From contig JAGIBK010000002.1 of assembly GCA_017744355.1 (NCBI GenBank), positions 1-40,000 on the forward strand: 40,000 nt of DNA, read 5' to 3'. Below the pieces are notes generated by a model that was not told the origin of the DNA, made no database searches, and worked only from the letters and a program-made list of their open reading frames with translations. This document shows positions 1-8,123 of this stretch, in pieces. Each line of letters opens with the position of its first letter. Positions within the stretch are counted from its first letter, which is position 1. The position numbers and the translations under genes are program-made. Origin of the DNA: a bacterium (GTDB lineage Bacteria > Cyanobacteriota > Sericytochromatia > S15B-MN24 > UBA4093).

Positions 1-215
1 GTGTACGGGTTGTCGCGCCAGCGGCAAATGCCCGGTAGCTGTGTCCGGAGCGGATAAACGCTGAAAGCATCTAAGTGTGAAGCCCACCTGAAGATGAGTT
101 CCCCCACAGGGTTAACCTGGTAAGACCCGCAGAAGAACACTGCGTTGATAGGCGGCCGGTGGAAGGGTAGCAATACCTGTAGCCAAGCCGTACTAATCGG
201 TCGAGGGCTTGACCT
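1..215 (+). rRNA. 23S ribosomal RNA, 3' end (partial)
   Basis: The stretch reads as the last ~215 bases of bacterial 23S rRNA. It has the conserved blocks CGCTGAAAGCATCTAAG, AAGATGAGTT, GTTGATAGGC and GTACTAATCGG, followed by the closing GGCTTGACCT. The 5' part lies outside the window. The end is placed by comparison with the usual 23S terminus, so it is good to a few bases. A 5S gene follows on the same strand, as expected of an rRNA operon, and no tRNA lies in the ~110-base spacer. Confidence 0.95.
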
Positions 216-326
216 ACTCTTTCAACTGAAAGAGCTTTGGCCCGTTCAACCACAAAAATCTTCTCCCGTGCAGTCGTCAGAGTACAGCGCCCGCGGCTAA
301 CCCCGTAGGCAAAGCACTCGATAAGT

Positions 327-444
327 TTCTGGTGATTAGGCGGCTTGGTCCCACCCGTTCCCATCCCGAACACGGTCGTGAAACGAGCCAGCAGCGAAAA
401 TACTTGGCGGGAGACCGCCTGGGAAGATAGCCCATCGCCAGATT
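327..444 (+). rRNA. 5S ribosomal RNA
   Basis: This is a ~118-base 5S rRNA. The 5' TCTGGTGA (328-335) pairs with the 3' TCGCCAGA (435-442) to form helix I. The conserved core CCACCCGTTCCCATCCCGAAC (350-370) and the distal GGGAGACCGCCTGGGA region are present. It is the last gene of the rRNA operon and is followed directly by a terminator. Confidence 0.95.
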
Positions 445-448
445 ACTC

Positions 449-498
449 AGCCCTCGAGGCGCCTCCCCTGCGAAGGGTCGAGGCGCCTCGGGCTTTTT
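449..498 (+). terminator. rRNA operon terminator
   Basis: AGCCC pairs with GGGCT, and two copies of the self-complementary block GAGGCGCCTC (456-465 and 480-489) pair inside it with a two-base bulge. The stem is followed by CTTTTTG. Its place directly after 5S fits an intrinsic terminator for the rRNA transcript. Confidence 0.85.
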
Positions 499-524
499 GT
501 ACGTCTAATTTATGAGCACCCAAG

Positions 525-555
525 AGAAGGGCCGGCGCATCGCGCCGGCCCTTCT
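525..555 (-). terminator. Hairpin downstream of the ANTAR regulator gene
   Basis: AGAAGGGCCGGCGC (525-538) and its complement (542-555) form a perfect 14-bp stem with a 3-base loop. It lies 11 bases past the stop codon of the minus-strand regulator gene. The T-rich flank is on the plus side, so it may stop transcription from both directions. The minus-strand U tract is poor, which lowers confidence in its efficiency. Confidence 0.6.
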
Positions 556-566
556 TGGTGTTTCTT

Positions 567-1175
567 TTACGCTCGGGTGCGGGGCGTATCGCCGCTGACC
601 TCTTGGGCGAGGATGATGGCGTCCGCGACCTCCTTGAGGGGCTTGCGCTTGTCCATACTGAGCTTCTGGATCTTGCGGAAGGCGGCGGCCTCAGTCATCC
701 CGAAGGACTCCATGAGGATACCCTTGGCCTTCTCGACCATCTTCCGGGTCTCGAGCGTTTCCTTGAGGCTGCCGACTTCCTTCTCGAGGGTCGAGAGCTC
801 TTCGGCTCGGGCGAGGACCACCTCGATAGTGGGGAGCAGGTCGTGCTCCTTGACCGGCTTGACCAGGAACCCGAAGACACCGAGTTCGACGGCGCGCTCC
901 ACCAGCTCGGGCTGGCTATAGGCCGTGAGCATGATCGTGGGGATGCGACGGTTGCGATTGATCTGACTGATGGCTTCGAGCCCGTCCATCTTGGGCATCT
1001 TGATGTCCATCAGGATGAGGTCGGGCGTGAGCTTCTCGGCGAGCTCGACGGCCATCTGGCCGTCCGAGGCCTCGCCGACGATTTCGTGGCCTTGTTCCTT
1101 GAGCATTTCGCGCATATCGAGGCGGATGATGGATTCGTCGTCTACCAGCAGGATACGCAGCTTCTTCTTGTCCAT
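567..1175 (-). CDS. pdtaR: ANTAR-domain response regulator (PdtaR/AmiR-NasR type)
   Basis: A 202-residue two-component regulator. Residues 1-125 form a receiver domain, with the acidic pair D12-D13, phosphoacceptor D57 in LMDIKMP, the threonine of LTAYS and the lysine of LVKPVKE. A short coiled linker (about 125-145) leads into a C-terminal ANTAR domain (about 145-200: MVEKAKGILME, then AAFRKIQKLSMDKRKPLKEVADAII split over its helices). ANTAR domains bind paired hexaloop hairpins in mRNA leaders and prevent termination, so this is probably an RNA-binding antiterminator rather than a DNA-binding factor. It starts 6 bases after the kinase stop, with GGGG upstream as a ribosome site. The neighbouring PdtaS-like kinase is its likely phosphodonor. 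The RNA targets are not known from this sequence. Confidence 0.92.
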   Translation of the reverse strand: MDKKKLRILLVDDESIIRLDMREMLKEQGHEIVGEASDGQMAVELAEKLTPDLILMDIKMPKMDGLEAISQINRNRRIPTIMLTAYSQPELVERAVELGVFGFLVKPVKEHDLLPTIEVVLARAEELSTLEKEVGSLKETLETRKMVEKAKGILMESFGMTEAAAFRKIQKLSMDKRKPLKEVADAIILAQEVSGDTPRTRA

Positions 1176-1181
1176 GTTGGC

Positions 1182-2642
1182 TTAGCCCCTTTCTGAAACG
1201 GGGATGGAGACGGTGACGGTGGTGCCTTGTGAGGAACTCTCGATCGCGATGTCGCCGCGGAGGTCCTGCTGGGCGAGGGTGTAGATGATTTCCCAGCCCA
1301 GGTTGGCGTCCTTCTGAGGGTCGAAGTCGGCCGGCAGGCCGATACCGTCGTCGTGAAGGACGATGTGCAAAACGTCGGGCTCGGCCAAGGTGACCGTGAG
1401 CTCGACGCGCCCCTGGGTGCGCCCGGTGAAGGCGTGCTTGAAGGTGTTCTGCAGTAGCTCGTTGATGATGAGTGCCACCGAGGTGGCCTTGGCCGAGCTG
1501 AGGGTAACGGATGAGGAAGGCGCCATCACCCGGGCGTCGATCTGCTTTTCGGGCGGGATCATGCTCTGCAGCGAGGCCGAGAGCAGGTTGTAGGCGAGCT
1601 CCTTGATGTCCACCATCTCGACGTCTTCGTGCGAGAGGTACTCGTGGACCAGGGCGATGCTCGAGATGCGGTCGATGCAGTCGCTGAGGATGCTCTTGAC
1701 CTCGGTGTTGCGGCTGCGCCGCTGCTGAAGCCTGAGAAGGGCTGCAACCGTCTGGAGGTTGTTCTTCACCCGGTGGTGAACCTCCCGGATGATCGTCTCC
1801 TTGATAGCGAGCTCGCGGTCCTTCTCCTTGATCTCGCTGATGTCGCGCAGCACGAGGATAGAGGCGACCTGCTCATCCGCGGGCTCCAGGGGAAGGGTCC
1901 GCACGCTGACGGCCATCTGGGGCGTCAGGAGCTCGGTCTCTTCGTAGATGGCGTTGGAGGCGACGAGGCGCTTCTCGCGGTTGGCGAGGAAGGTGTCTGC
2001 CCACGAGAGGCCTTCGAGGAGCTCGGGCAGGCCCATCCGGCGGGCAAGGTTTGCGGCCGAGTGGCTCGCATGGACGATCTGTCCGCCTTGGTTGAGGAGC
2101 AGCAGGGCATCGCCGGGCTGGATGGAGGGGAGCGTCAGCTCGCTGGTACGAGACTTGGAAAGCAGGGTCTGGACCGTGCGCGAGATGGCGGTGCGATACA
2201 GTTCACGCTTCTCTTCGGTGTGCTTGACCTGGTCGTAGAGGTTGCGCTCGACCACCAGGAGGGCGCAGACCTCTTTGCCGTTGCCCATGGGATAGATGAC
2301 CTGTCCCATGGGCTGACCGTTGATGACCTTGCCCGTGGCTCCCTCGGTGATCGCTCCACTGCGCAGGGCGGCGAACAGGGGTGGTGCGCTGTCCGGTTCG
2401 ACGACCTGCCCGAGCAGGGAGCGTGCGTAGAAGGACTCGCGCACCGTGGGCTTGGCCTCGGCCACGACGACAAGGCGCTGTTCGGGCGTCGGAACGTAGA
2501 TCAACAGATCCGCCGGGATCATGTCCGCCAAGAAAGGCAGCTGACGCGCCATGGCGGCGATCCACCGTCGGTGCCCCTCGTTTGGCACGAGATCCATCAG
2601 ATGGGGGGCGTTGGCCGAGGGCGGGATCGTGTTGATCGCCAT
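1182..2642 (-). CDS. pdtaS: PdtaS-like sensor histidine kinase (HisKA_2 family)
   Basis: 486 residues and soluble, with no membrane segment. An N-terminal sensor region resembling the PdtaS GAF-like domain (about 20-160) is followed by a PAS-like domain (about 175-270). The dimerisation and phosphotransfer helix carries REVHHRVKNNLQTV (286-299, phospho-His at 289/290). The ATPase domain has the N-box NELLQN (394-399) and G-box DDGIGLP (431-437). This H-box is the signature of HisKA_2 kinases, which pair with ANTAR regulators such as mycobacterial PdtaS-PdtaR. The start at 2642 was chosen because its ATG lies one base after the tyrS stop (TAG-C-ATG), which implies translational coupling. Longer in-frame readings would overlap tyrS. 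The cue it senses cannot be read from the sequence. Confidence 0.9.
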   Translation of the reverse strand: MAINTIPPSANAPHLMDLVPNEGHRRWIAAMARQLPFLADMIPADLLIYVPTPEQRLVVVAEAKPTVRESFYARSLLGQVVEPDSAPPLFAALRSGAITEGATGKVINGQPMGQVIYPMGNGKEVCALLVVERNLYDQVKHTEEKRELYRTAISRTVQTLLSKSRTSELTLPSIQPGDALLLLNQGGQIVHASHSAANLARRMGLPELLEGLSWADTFLANREKRLVASNAIYEETELLTPQMAVSVRTLPLEPADEQVASILVLRDISEIKEKDRELAIKETIIREVHHRVKNNLQTVAALLRLQQRRSRNTEVKSILSDCIDRISSIALVHEYLSHEDVEMVDIKELAYNLLSASLQSMIPPEKQIDARVMAPSSSVTLSSAKATSVALIINELLQNTFKHAFTGRTQGRVELTVTLAEPDVLHIVLHDDGIGLPADFDPQKDANLGWEIIYTLAQQDLRGDIAIESSSQGTTVTVSIPVSERG

Positions 2643-2643
2643 G

Positions 2644-3906
2644 CTAGCCTCGGCTGATGCGGGCGAAACGTCGCTTACCCACCTGGATGATGAGACCTTC
2701 GGCGGGGATGGCGACCGTGGCTTGAGGGTCCGAGACGGTGGTTGCTTCATCCCCCTGGTGCAGCTTGATGCCGCCTTGCTGGATGAGGCGCCGGGCCTCG
2801 CTGGTGGAGGCGACGAGTTTGGCCCCGCTCAGGAGGGCCAGGATGCCGGCGGTGTCCCCTTCGAGGCCCAGAGAGGCGAGCGTCACCTCGGGCATGTCGT
2901 CGGGGATTTGACGCTGCTGGAACTGGCGGACGAAGGCATCTTCGCCCCGCTGACCTGCCTCGGGACCGTGGTAGCGCGAGACGATGGCGCGCGCCAGGCG
3001 CATCTTGGCATCGCGCGGGTGCAGGGTGCCGGCCTTGTAGCCCGCAAGGGTCTCTTCGATCTCGGAGAGCGACAGGCAGGATGCGAGCCGGTAGTAGTTT
3101 TCGAGGAGGGCGTCAGGGACGGACATGACCTTGCCGTACATGTCTTCGGGGGCGTCCGTGAGGCCGATGTAGTTGTTGAGGGACTTGGACATCTTCTGGA
3201 CGCCGTCGGTGCCCTCGAGGATGGGGTAGAGCATGACGACCTGGGCGGGCTTGCCGGCGCTCTCCTGGAGCTGGCGGCCCATCAGGTTGTTGAACTTTTG
3301 GTCGGTGCCGCCCATCTCGATGTCGGCGTCGATGACCACCGAGTCGTGGCCCTGCAGCAGGGGATACATGAACTCGTGCAGGCCGATGGGGTCATTGCGC
3401 TCGTAGCGCTTGGCGAAGTTGTCGCGGGCGAGCATCTGGGCGACGGTGGTCTGGGCCGTCAGCTTGAGGCAGTCGACCATGCTCATCTTGGCGAGCCACT
3501 CGGAGTTGTAGCGGACCTCGGTCTTGGAGAGGTCGAGCACGAGCCCCAGCTGCTCGAGGTAGGTCTTGGCGTTGGCGTTGACCTCGTCGGTCGAGAGCGG
3601 GGGACGGGTGGCTTCCTTGCCGGTCGGATCGCCGATGGTCGCGGTGAAGTCGCCGATGATGATGACGACCTGGTGCCCCTTGTCCTGGAAGCGGCGCAGG
3701 GCGTTGAGAACCACGGCGTGGCCGATGTGAAGGTCGGGCTTGGTCGGATCGAAGCCGAGCTTGACGCGCAGGGGCTTGCCGGCACGCTCCTTGAGCTTGG
3801 CTTCGAGGCCGCCGTGGGGCAGGACCTCGGCGGCGCCTTGGGTCAACTCGGCGATCTCGGGAGCGGGCGTGGTCTGAACGGTCAAAGGGCTATCTCCATG
3901 GGTCAT
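2644..3906 (-). CDS. tyrS: Tyrosyl-tRNA synthetase
   Basis: Class I aminoacyl-tRNA synthetase charging tRNA-Tyr; 420 residues, a normal family length. HIGH lies at residues 60-63, the tyrosine-site region GGTDQKFN at 199-206 and KMSKS at 238-242. A C-terminal S4-type RNA-binding domain spans about 355-415 (SEARRLIQQGGIKLHQG). The HIGH and KMSKS forms and length suggest the TyrZ-like branch. The ATG at 3906 has no clear ribosome site, while GGAG inside codons 4-5 lies 7-8 bases before an in-frame TTG at 3885, so the true protein may start there with 413 residues. It heads a three-gene operon with the kinase and regulator. The predicted leader is only ~33 bases, too short for a T-box. Confidence 0.95.
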   Translation of the reverse strand: MTHGDSPLTVQTTPAPEIAELTQGAAEVLPHGGLEAKLKERAGKPLRVKLGFDPTKPDLHIGHAVVLNALRRFQDKGHQVVIIIGDFTATIGDPTGKEATRPPLSTDEVNANAKTYLEQLGLVLDLSKTEVRYNSEWLAKMSMVDCLKLTAQTTVAQMLARDNFAKRYERNDPIGLHEFMYPLLQGHDSVVIDADIEMGGTDQKFNNLMGRQLQESAGKPAQVVMLYPILEGTDGVQKMSKSLNNYIGLTDAPEDMYGKVMSVPDALLENYYRLASCLSLSEIEETLAGYKAGTLHPRDAKMRLARAIVSRYHGPEAGQRGEDAFVRQFQQRQIPDDMPEVTLASLGLEGDTAGILALLSGAKLVASTSEARRLIQQGGIKLHQGDEATTVSDPQATVAIPAEGLIIQVGKRRFARISRG

Positions 3907-3945
3907 CGGGGTCGTCGGTTAAACAAACTTATCACTCTTCTTTAG

Positions 3946-3975
3946 ATTATAGCGATCGCCTTCTGCCCGTGTAAA
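3946..3975 (-). promoter_or_regulatory. Sigma-70-type promoter of the tyrS operon
   Basis: Read on the minus strand: TTTACA, an 18-base spacer, then a perfect TATAAT (plus positions 3970-3975 and 3946-3951). The predicted start is near 3939, leaving ~33 bases before the tyrS ATG. Confidence 0.75.
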
Positions 3976-4097
3976 GCCAGCCTTCAAGCGGCCATAGGGC
4001 AAGCGGCATCAGCCTTTCGATCGCTGGATGAAGCCTTGCTTGCCAGTGTTTCTAGCTTTGTTAGGTTTTGCCCCGGGAAATGCCCCCCAGACGGCCT

Positions 4098-4126
4098 TTG
4101 TCCTTGCGAGGCAATGGTGCTAGAAT
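4098..4126 (+). promoter_or_regulatory. Predicted promoter of citrate synthase
   Basis: TTGTCC (4098-4103), a 17-base spacer and TAGAAT (4121-4126), the -10 preceded by TGC to give an extended -10. It is the best match in the divergent tyrS/gltA gap and would start transcription near 4133. Confidence 0.6.
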
Positions 4127-4132
4127 GTTGGT

Positions 4133-4273
4133 AACTTGCTAACAGCGCTCAGGAGTGACGAGCCGGACGAACCAGGCTTGAATGCGAGGTGCAACTCCCG
4201 CATGAGCGTTTCAAATTTTCACCCATGGACTGAACCATGGAACATACCGAACGCAAGGAAAGGATTTGCGATT
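4133..4273 (+). other. ~140-base leader of citrate synthase mRNA
   Basis: This is the rest of the 367-base gap between tyrS and gltA. An ATGCG/CGCAT hairpin with an inner GAG/CTC lies at about 4181-4202. Two CCATGG palindromes near 4226 and 4237 could pair with each other. I do not recognise a known riboswitch. An in-frame reading upstream of 4274 exists but lacks a ribosome site and family-like residues, so I treat it as untranslated. Positions 3976-4097 hold nothing I can name. Confidence 0.4.
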
Positions 4274-5419
4274 ATGATGGCTGAGAAGGTCGTACCCTCG
4301 AAACCCTACTTCCCCGGTCTTGAAGGGGTCGTGGTGGCGATTTCGCAGATTACCTCGATCAATGGGACCGAGGGCAAGCTCATGTACCGTGGGTACAACA
4401 TCCACGAGCTCGCCGAGCACTCGACCTACGAAGAGGTCGTTTACCTGTTGTTCAACGGTGAGCTGCCGACCGATGCCCAGCTGTCCGCGCTCAAGCAGCA
4501 GCTCGTGGCCGAGCGCGCCCTGCCCGCTCAGGTGCTCGACGTCCTGCGCTTGATGCCCAAGGACGCCAACCCCATGGCCGCGCTGCGCACCGCCGTTTCG
4601 GCGCTCGCGTTCTTCGACGCCGAAGCCGAGGACATGTCGGTCGAGGCCAACCAGCGCAAGGCCTTCCGCCTGACGGCCCAGGTCGCGACCATCGTCGCCG
4701 CCTTCGACCGCATCCGCAAGGGCAAGGAAGTCCTCGCCCCCCGCGCTGACCTCAGCCACGCCGCCAACTTCCTCTACATGCTGAACGGCGAGGTCCCCAA
4801 CGAAGTCAACGCCCGCGCCATGGACGTGGCCCTCATCCTCCACGCCGACCACGAGATGAACGCTTCGTCGTTCGCCGCGCGCGTTACGGCTTCGACCCTC
4901 TCTGACTTCTACTCGGCGATCACCTCGGCGGTGGGCACCCTCAAGGGCCCCCTGCACGGCGGCGCCAACAGCGAAGTCATGAAGATGCTGCTCACCATCG
5001 GCGATGAGGCCAAGGTCGAGGAGTACGTCAAGACTGGTCTCGCCAACAAGCAGCGCTTCATGGGCTTCGGCCACCGCGTCTACAAGACCATGGACCCCCG
5101 CGCCACCGTCCTGCGCAAGGTCTCGAAGCAGCTCGGCGAGCGCGCCGGCGACCTCAAGTGGTTCAACATGTCCGAGACCGTCGAGCGTCTGGTCAAGGCC
5201 GAGAAGGGCCTGGATCCCAACGTCGACTTCTTCTCGGCGTCGGCCTACTACATGATGGGCATCGACATCGACCTCTACACCCCGATCTTCGCGGTCAGCC
5301 GCATCGCGGGCTGGTCGGCCAACGTGCTCGAGCAGTACGCCAACAATCGCCTGATGCGCCCCGACACCGACTACACCGGTGCCAGCGAGCGCAAGTACGT
5401 CCCCATGGACAAGCGCTAA
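4274..5419 (+). CDS. gltA: Citrate synthase
   Basis: Condenses acetyl-CoA and oxaloacetate to citrate, the entry step of the TCA cycle. 381 residues, matching the short, allosterically simple citrate synthases of Gram-positives, archaea and cyanobacteria. The catalytic set is visible: H228 in GPLHGGAN, H267 in GFGHRVY and D318 in VDFFSAS. The substrate-site HADHEMNAS begins at H190. The RGYNIHELA and NRLMRP segments are also typical. Start 4274 was chosen because AAGGAAAGGA ends 9 bases before it and the protein then begins at the usual place; an in-frame ATG at 4277 is equally possible. It is monocistronic with its own terminator and faces mdh, the previous cycle enzyme. Confidence 0.96.
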   Translation: MMAEKVVPSKPYFPGLEGVVVAISQITSINGTEGKLMYRGYNIHELAEHSTYEEVVYLLFNGELPTDAQLSALKQQLVAERALPAQVLDVLRLMPKDANPMAALRTAVSALAFFDAEAEDMSVEANQRKAFRLTAQVATIVAAFDRIRKGKEVLAPRADLSHAANFLYMLNGEVPNEVNARAMDVALILHADHEMNASSFAARVTASTLSDFYSAITSAVGTLKGPLHGGANSEVMKMLLTIGDEAKVEEYVKTGLANKQRFMGFGHRVYKTMDPRATVLRKVSKQLGERAGDLKWFNMSETVERLVKAEKGLDPNVDFFSASAYYMMGIDIDLYTPIFAVSRIAGWSANVLEQYANNRLMRPDTDYTGASERKYVPMDKR

Positions 5420-5435
5420 GCATCAAGCTCAAAGC

Positions 5436-5464
5436 GAGGCGGGCCGCAAGGCCCGCCTTTTTTT
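5436..5464 (+). terminator. Citrate synthase terminator
   Basis: AGGCGGGCC, loop GCAA, GGCCCGCCT, then seven T residues. A strong intrinsic terminator 17 bases past the gltA stop. Confidence 0.95.
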
Positions 5465-5482
5465 GCGCCGATCCATCAAAGC

Positions 5483-5516
5483 GAGAGGGGCCGCCAATCG
5501 GCGGCCCCTCTCTTTT
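5483..5516 (-). terminator. Malate dehydrogenase terminator (possibly bidirectional)
   Basis: GAGAGGGGCCGCC (5483-5495) and its complement (5500-5512) form a perfect 13-bp stem with a 4-base loop, lying just past the minus-strand mdh stop at 5532. The plus side carries CTTTT and the minus side CTTTG, so it may serve both convergent genes. Confidence 0.75.
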
Positions 5517-5531
5517 GGGATGGGATGCGAT

Positions 5532-6512
5532 TTAGCCGAGCAGGTGCTTGACCCCGTCGCGCTCCTCGTTCAGCTCCTGGAGGGTGGCGTCCATGCGCTC
5601 CTTGCTGAAGGCGTCGATGTCGAGGCCCTGGACGATCTTGTAGTCGCCGTTCTCGCAGGTGCAGGGGAAGCCGTAGATGACGCCTTCGGGGATGCCGTAG
5701 CTGCCGTCCGAGGGCACGCCCATGGTCACCCACTCGCCGTTGCTGCCGAGGACCCAGTCACGGACGTGGTCGATGGCGGCGTTGGCGGCAGAGGCGGCCG
5801 ACGAGAGGCCACGGGCCTCGATGATGGCGGCGCCACGCTTGGCGACGGTGGGGATGAAGGTGTCCTTGTTCCAGGCGGCATCGTTGATCATGCCCTGGAC
5901 GCCCTGGCCGTCGATGGTGGCGAAGCGGTAGTCGGGGTACTGGGTGGCCGAGTGGTTGCCCCAGACGACCATCTTCTTGATGCCGCCGACGGCCTTGCCG
6001 GTCTTGCTCGCGAGCTGCGACAGGGCGCGGTTGTGATCGAGGCGCAGCATGGCGGTGAAGTTGCGGGGGTTGAGGTCGGGGGCGCTCTTCATGGCGATGT
6101 AGGCGTTGGTGTTGGCGGGGTTGCCGACGACCAGCACCTTGACGTCACGCTTGGCGACCTTGTTGAGGGCCTTGCCCTGGGTCGTGAAGATGGCGGCGTT
6201 GGCCTCGAGCAGGTCCTTACGCTCCATGCCCTTGCCGCGGGGACGGGCGCCAACCAACAGGGCGATGTCCGCGTCCTTGAAAGCCACCTCGGGGTCGTCG
6301 GTGCCGACCATGCCCGCGAGGAGGGGGAAGGCGCAGTCCTCGAGCTCCATCATCACGCCCTTGAGGGCGGCCTGAGCCACGGGCAGATCGAGCAGCTGGA
6401 GGATGACCGGCTGATCCTTGCCCAGCATCTCGCCGCTGGCGATGCGGAACAGGAGGCTGTAGCCGATCTGGCCGGCGGCGCCGGTGACGGCTACGCGAAC
6501 GGGGGCTTTCAT
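5532..6512 (-). CDS. mdh: Malate dehydrogenase (NAD-dependent)
   Basis: Interconverts malate and oxaloacetate, supplying the citrate synthase substrate. 326 residues, the usual length for cytosolic-type (Thermus and actinobacterial) MDH. The Rossmann glycine motif is TGAAGQIG (10-17). The mobile loop [15 protein letters not shown] carries the substrate-binding arginines. The catalytic pair is the Asp of RLDHNRA and the His of [19 protein letters not shown] lies 8-9 bases before the ATG. It is monocistronic. An inverted repeat that overlaps its likely -10 suggests repression by a dimeric regulator. Confidence 0.95.
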   Translation of the reverse strand: MKAPVRVAVTGAAGQIGYSLLFRIASGEMLGKDQPVILQLLDLPVAQAALKGVMMELEDCAFPLLAGMVGTDDPEVAFKDADIALLVGARPRGKGMERKDLLEANAAIFTTQGKALNKVAKRDVKVLVVGNPANTNAYIAMKSAPDLNPRNFTAMLRLDHNRALSQLASKTGKAVGGIKKMVVWGNHSATQYPDYRFATIDGQGVQGMINDAAWNKDTFIPTVAKRGAAIIEARGLSSAASAANAAIDHVRDWVLGSNGEWVTMGVPSDGSYGIPEGVIYGFPCTCENGDYKIVQGLDIDAFSKERMDATLQELNEERDGVKHLLG

Positions 6513-6565
6513 CGTCGAAATTCTCCTTATGGTGGTGCGATCAGGCGCAAAGTGCGCGCAAGCAA

Positions 6566-6600
6566 GCTTTTGCCGACTGAGTGTAACACGTCGGCAAAGC
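6566..6600 (-). promoter_or_regulatory. mdh promoter inside an inverted-repeat operator
   Basis: GCTTTTGCCGAC (6566-6577) faces GTCGGCAAAGC (6590-6600) across 12 bases. On the minus strand the spacer holds TGTTACACT, an extended -10 (TACACT at plus 6580-6585) with no good -35. A protein bound to the repeat would cover the -10, which fits a repressor site 54-88 bases before mdh. The repeat could instead end the glycosidase transcript, but it lacks a U tract. Confidence 0.5.
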
Positions 6601-6633
6601 TTTCCGCCATTCGAAGAAGCTACGGAACGACCC

Positions 6634-8001
6634 TTACTTGCTTGGGCGACTGGCGGCCCGCCAGAGCTGGTACAGGGCCCAGACGGCGCCCGCCGACAGG
6701 ACCCCAGCGTCGTGGCGGCGCAGGGGCGGGCGCACGGCCTGGTAGAGGGCGTAGACCATGGGCGCGAGGCGCCGGTGGACCATGCGAGAGGCGGCCGAGC
6801 CCTGCATGTAGAGGCGCAGGGGGTGGGTCGGGGTTTTGCGCTTCTGGGCTTCGGCCGGTACGAGCCGGCCGTGGATCATGTCCTTGAGGACGTGGTAGGC
6901 GGGCTTCGGCTCGCCCGTGACGCTCAGGAGGCCGAAGTGGTACTCGATTCCCACCACCTCGGCATGGCTGCCGCCCAGCAGGTGGCCCGGCACGGCGTCG
7001 TAGAGCTCGTAGACGTTGGCGAGATTGAGCTTGTTGTGGGGCCAGCGCTCGGGCGCCAGGCGATCGGCCAGGTGCGGCAGGGCCTGCGCGTACCAGTCGC
7101 GCATGGTCTCGTCGCTGTGGTCCTCGGGGAAGAAGCGAATCCGCACCGGGCGCTTGACCAGGTCCACGTTGGGGCAGCTGGAGTAGCCGAACTCGCCCAC
7201 GAGCGCCGTCTTGCCGTACCACGCCGAGCGCGGGTCGTTGACCTTGCGCGCCAGCACGTCGATGGGGTCCCAGTGCAGCGGGCCGGAGCCCGGCACCCAG
7301 GTGTCGGGGTAGTGGTCCAGCGCGATCGCATCGACGCAATCACCCGCGCGCTCCATGAACTGGTCGGTGAAGTGCTCCCACTCGGTCCAGCCGGGGTAGG
7401 AGACGGGGGTGTACTCCGAGACGTTGGAGATGACGTTGTAGACGAGGAAGGCGTCCTCGCCGAGCTCCTGGCGGGCGATGCGGAAGAGGGGTACCAGTGC
7501 CTGCCAGCGCACCCCGACCGGCAGGGTGAGGCGCCAGGAGGCCAGGGAGAAGGTGCGGACGTCGAAGAGGTTGAAGTCGTCCTTGAGGTGGGAGACGAAG
7601 TTGTTGGGCTCGTTCCAGACCTGCCAGACGCCGACCAGGTCGCCGAACTCGCGGGCACAGAGCCGGCAATACGCGCGCCAGGCCGCAAGGAATGCGTCGA
7701 GATCCCGCTCGGCCAGCTCGCAGGCCCAGGCGGGCGGGTTGTAGAGGATGGCGTAGACCGAGCGGCCCGATTGGACCAGGCCCTTGAGGTAGTGGCGGTA
7801 CCAGCTCACCACCTCTTGCACGACGCGGCCCGGCTCGGGCTCCAGGTGGGCCCAGAGCAGGTCCATCCGAACGTAGCTCACGCCGAGATCACTCAGGTGC
7901 TCGATGGCGCGATCGCCGTTACGGTGCAGCGCGTCGAGCGACAGATCGGGCGAGAGACGGGCGGGGTTCACGTTGATCGCCCATTGCAAGGGGGTGGTCA
8001 T
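6634..8001 (-). CDS. Glycoside hydrolase-like protein, clan GH-A fold
   Basis: 455 residues, predicted (beta/alpha)8 barrel. Barrel landmarks in order are [11 protein letters not shown] (about 40-50), the acid/base candidate E131 in [17 protein letters not shown] (about 228-235) and the nucleophile candidate E270 in LVGEFGYSS. This places it with clan GH-A (GH5/GH39-like); the substrate cannot be assigned. There is no signal peptide, so it is either cytoplasmic or exported by other means. After the barrel (about residue 390 on) comes an Arg-rich tail with an amphipathic or hydrophobic segment near the C-terminus ([11 protein letters not shown]), which may touch the membrane. GGAGGG lies 6 bases before the ATG. 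It is monocistronic and divergent from uvrC. Confidence 0.75.
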   Translation of the reverse strand: MTTPLQWAINVNPARLSPDLSLDALHRNGDRAIEHLSDLGVSYVRMDLLWAHLEPEPGRVVQEVVSWYRHYLKGLVQSGRSVYAILYNPPAWACELAERDLDAFLAAWRAYCRLCAREFGDLVGVWQVWNEPNNFVSHLKDDFNLFDVRTFSLASWRLTLPVGVRWQALVPLFRIARQELGEDAFLVYNVISNVSEYTPVSYPGWTEWEHFTDQFMERAGDCVDAIALDHYPDTWVPGSGPLHWDPIDVLARKVNDPRSAWYGKTALVGEFGYSSCPNVDLVKRPVRIRFFPEDHSDETMRDWYAQALPHLADRLAPERWPHNKLNLANVYELYDAVPGHLLGGSHAEVVGIEYHFGLLSVTGEPKPAYHVLKDMIHGRLVPAEAQKRKTPTHPLRLYMQGSAASRMVHRRLAPMVYALYQAVRPPLRRHDAGVLSAGAVWALYQLWRAASRPSK

Positions 8002-8026
8002 GCGGGGCCCTCCGAGTCACGTCTCC

Positions 8027-8055
8027 AGTCTAGATCTTGTTCCCCCCTCCTCCAA
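8027..8055 (-). promoter_or_regulatory. Predicted promoter of the glycosidase-like gene
   Basis: On the minus strand: TTGGAG (plus 8050-8055), a 17-base spacer and TAGACT (plus 8027-8032). The predicted start is near 8020, 19 bases before the ATG. Confidence 0.55.
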
Positions 8056-8094
8056 GAACAAACCCGAGAAGCGGCGATCTGGGGCCATTCGCGG

Positions 8095-8100
8095 TATAAT
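8095..8100 (+). promoter_or_regulatory. uvrC -10 element
   Basis: A perfect TATAAT 23 bases before the uvrC start, in the divergent gap with the glycosidase gene. No convincing -35 is seen at 16-18 bases. Confidence 0.5.
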
Positions 8101-8123
8101 GCCTCCCGACGAGGTGCTGATTG

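Noticed and set aside
216..326. tRNA in the 23S-5S spacer
   Set aside because: No cloverleaf or T-loop motif is present.
2551..3945. Plus-strand frame opposite tyrS
   Set aside because: tyrS has all synthetase motifs on the other strand; this frame has none.
3907..3945. T-box riboswitch for tyrS
   Set aside because: The predicted leader is only ~33 bases, far too short.
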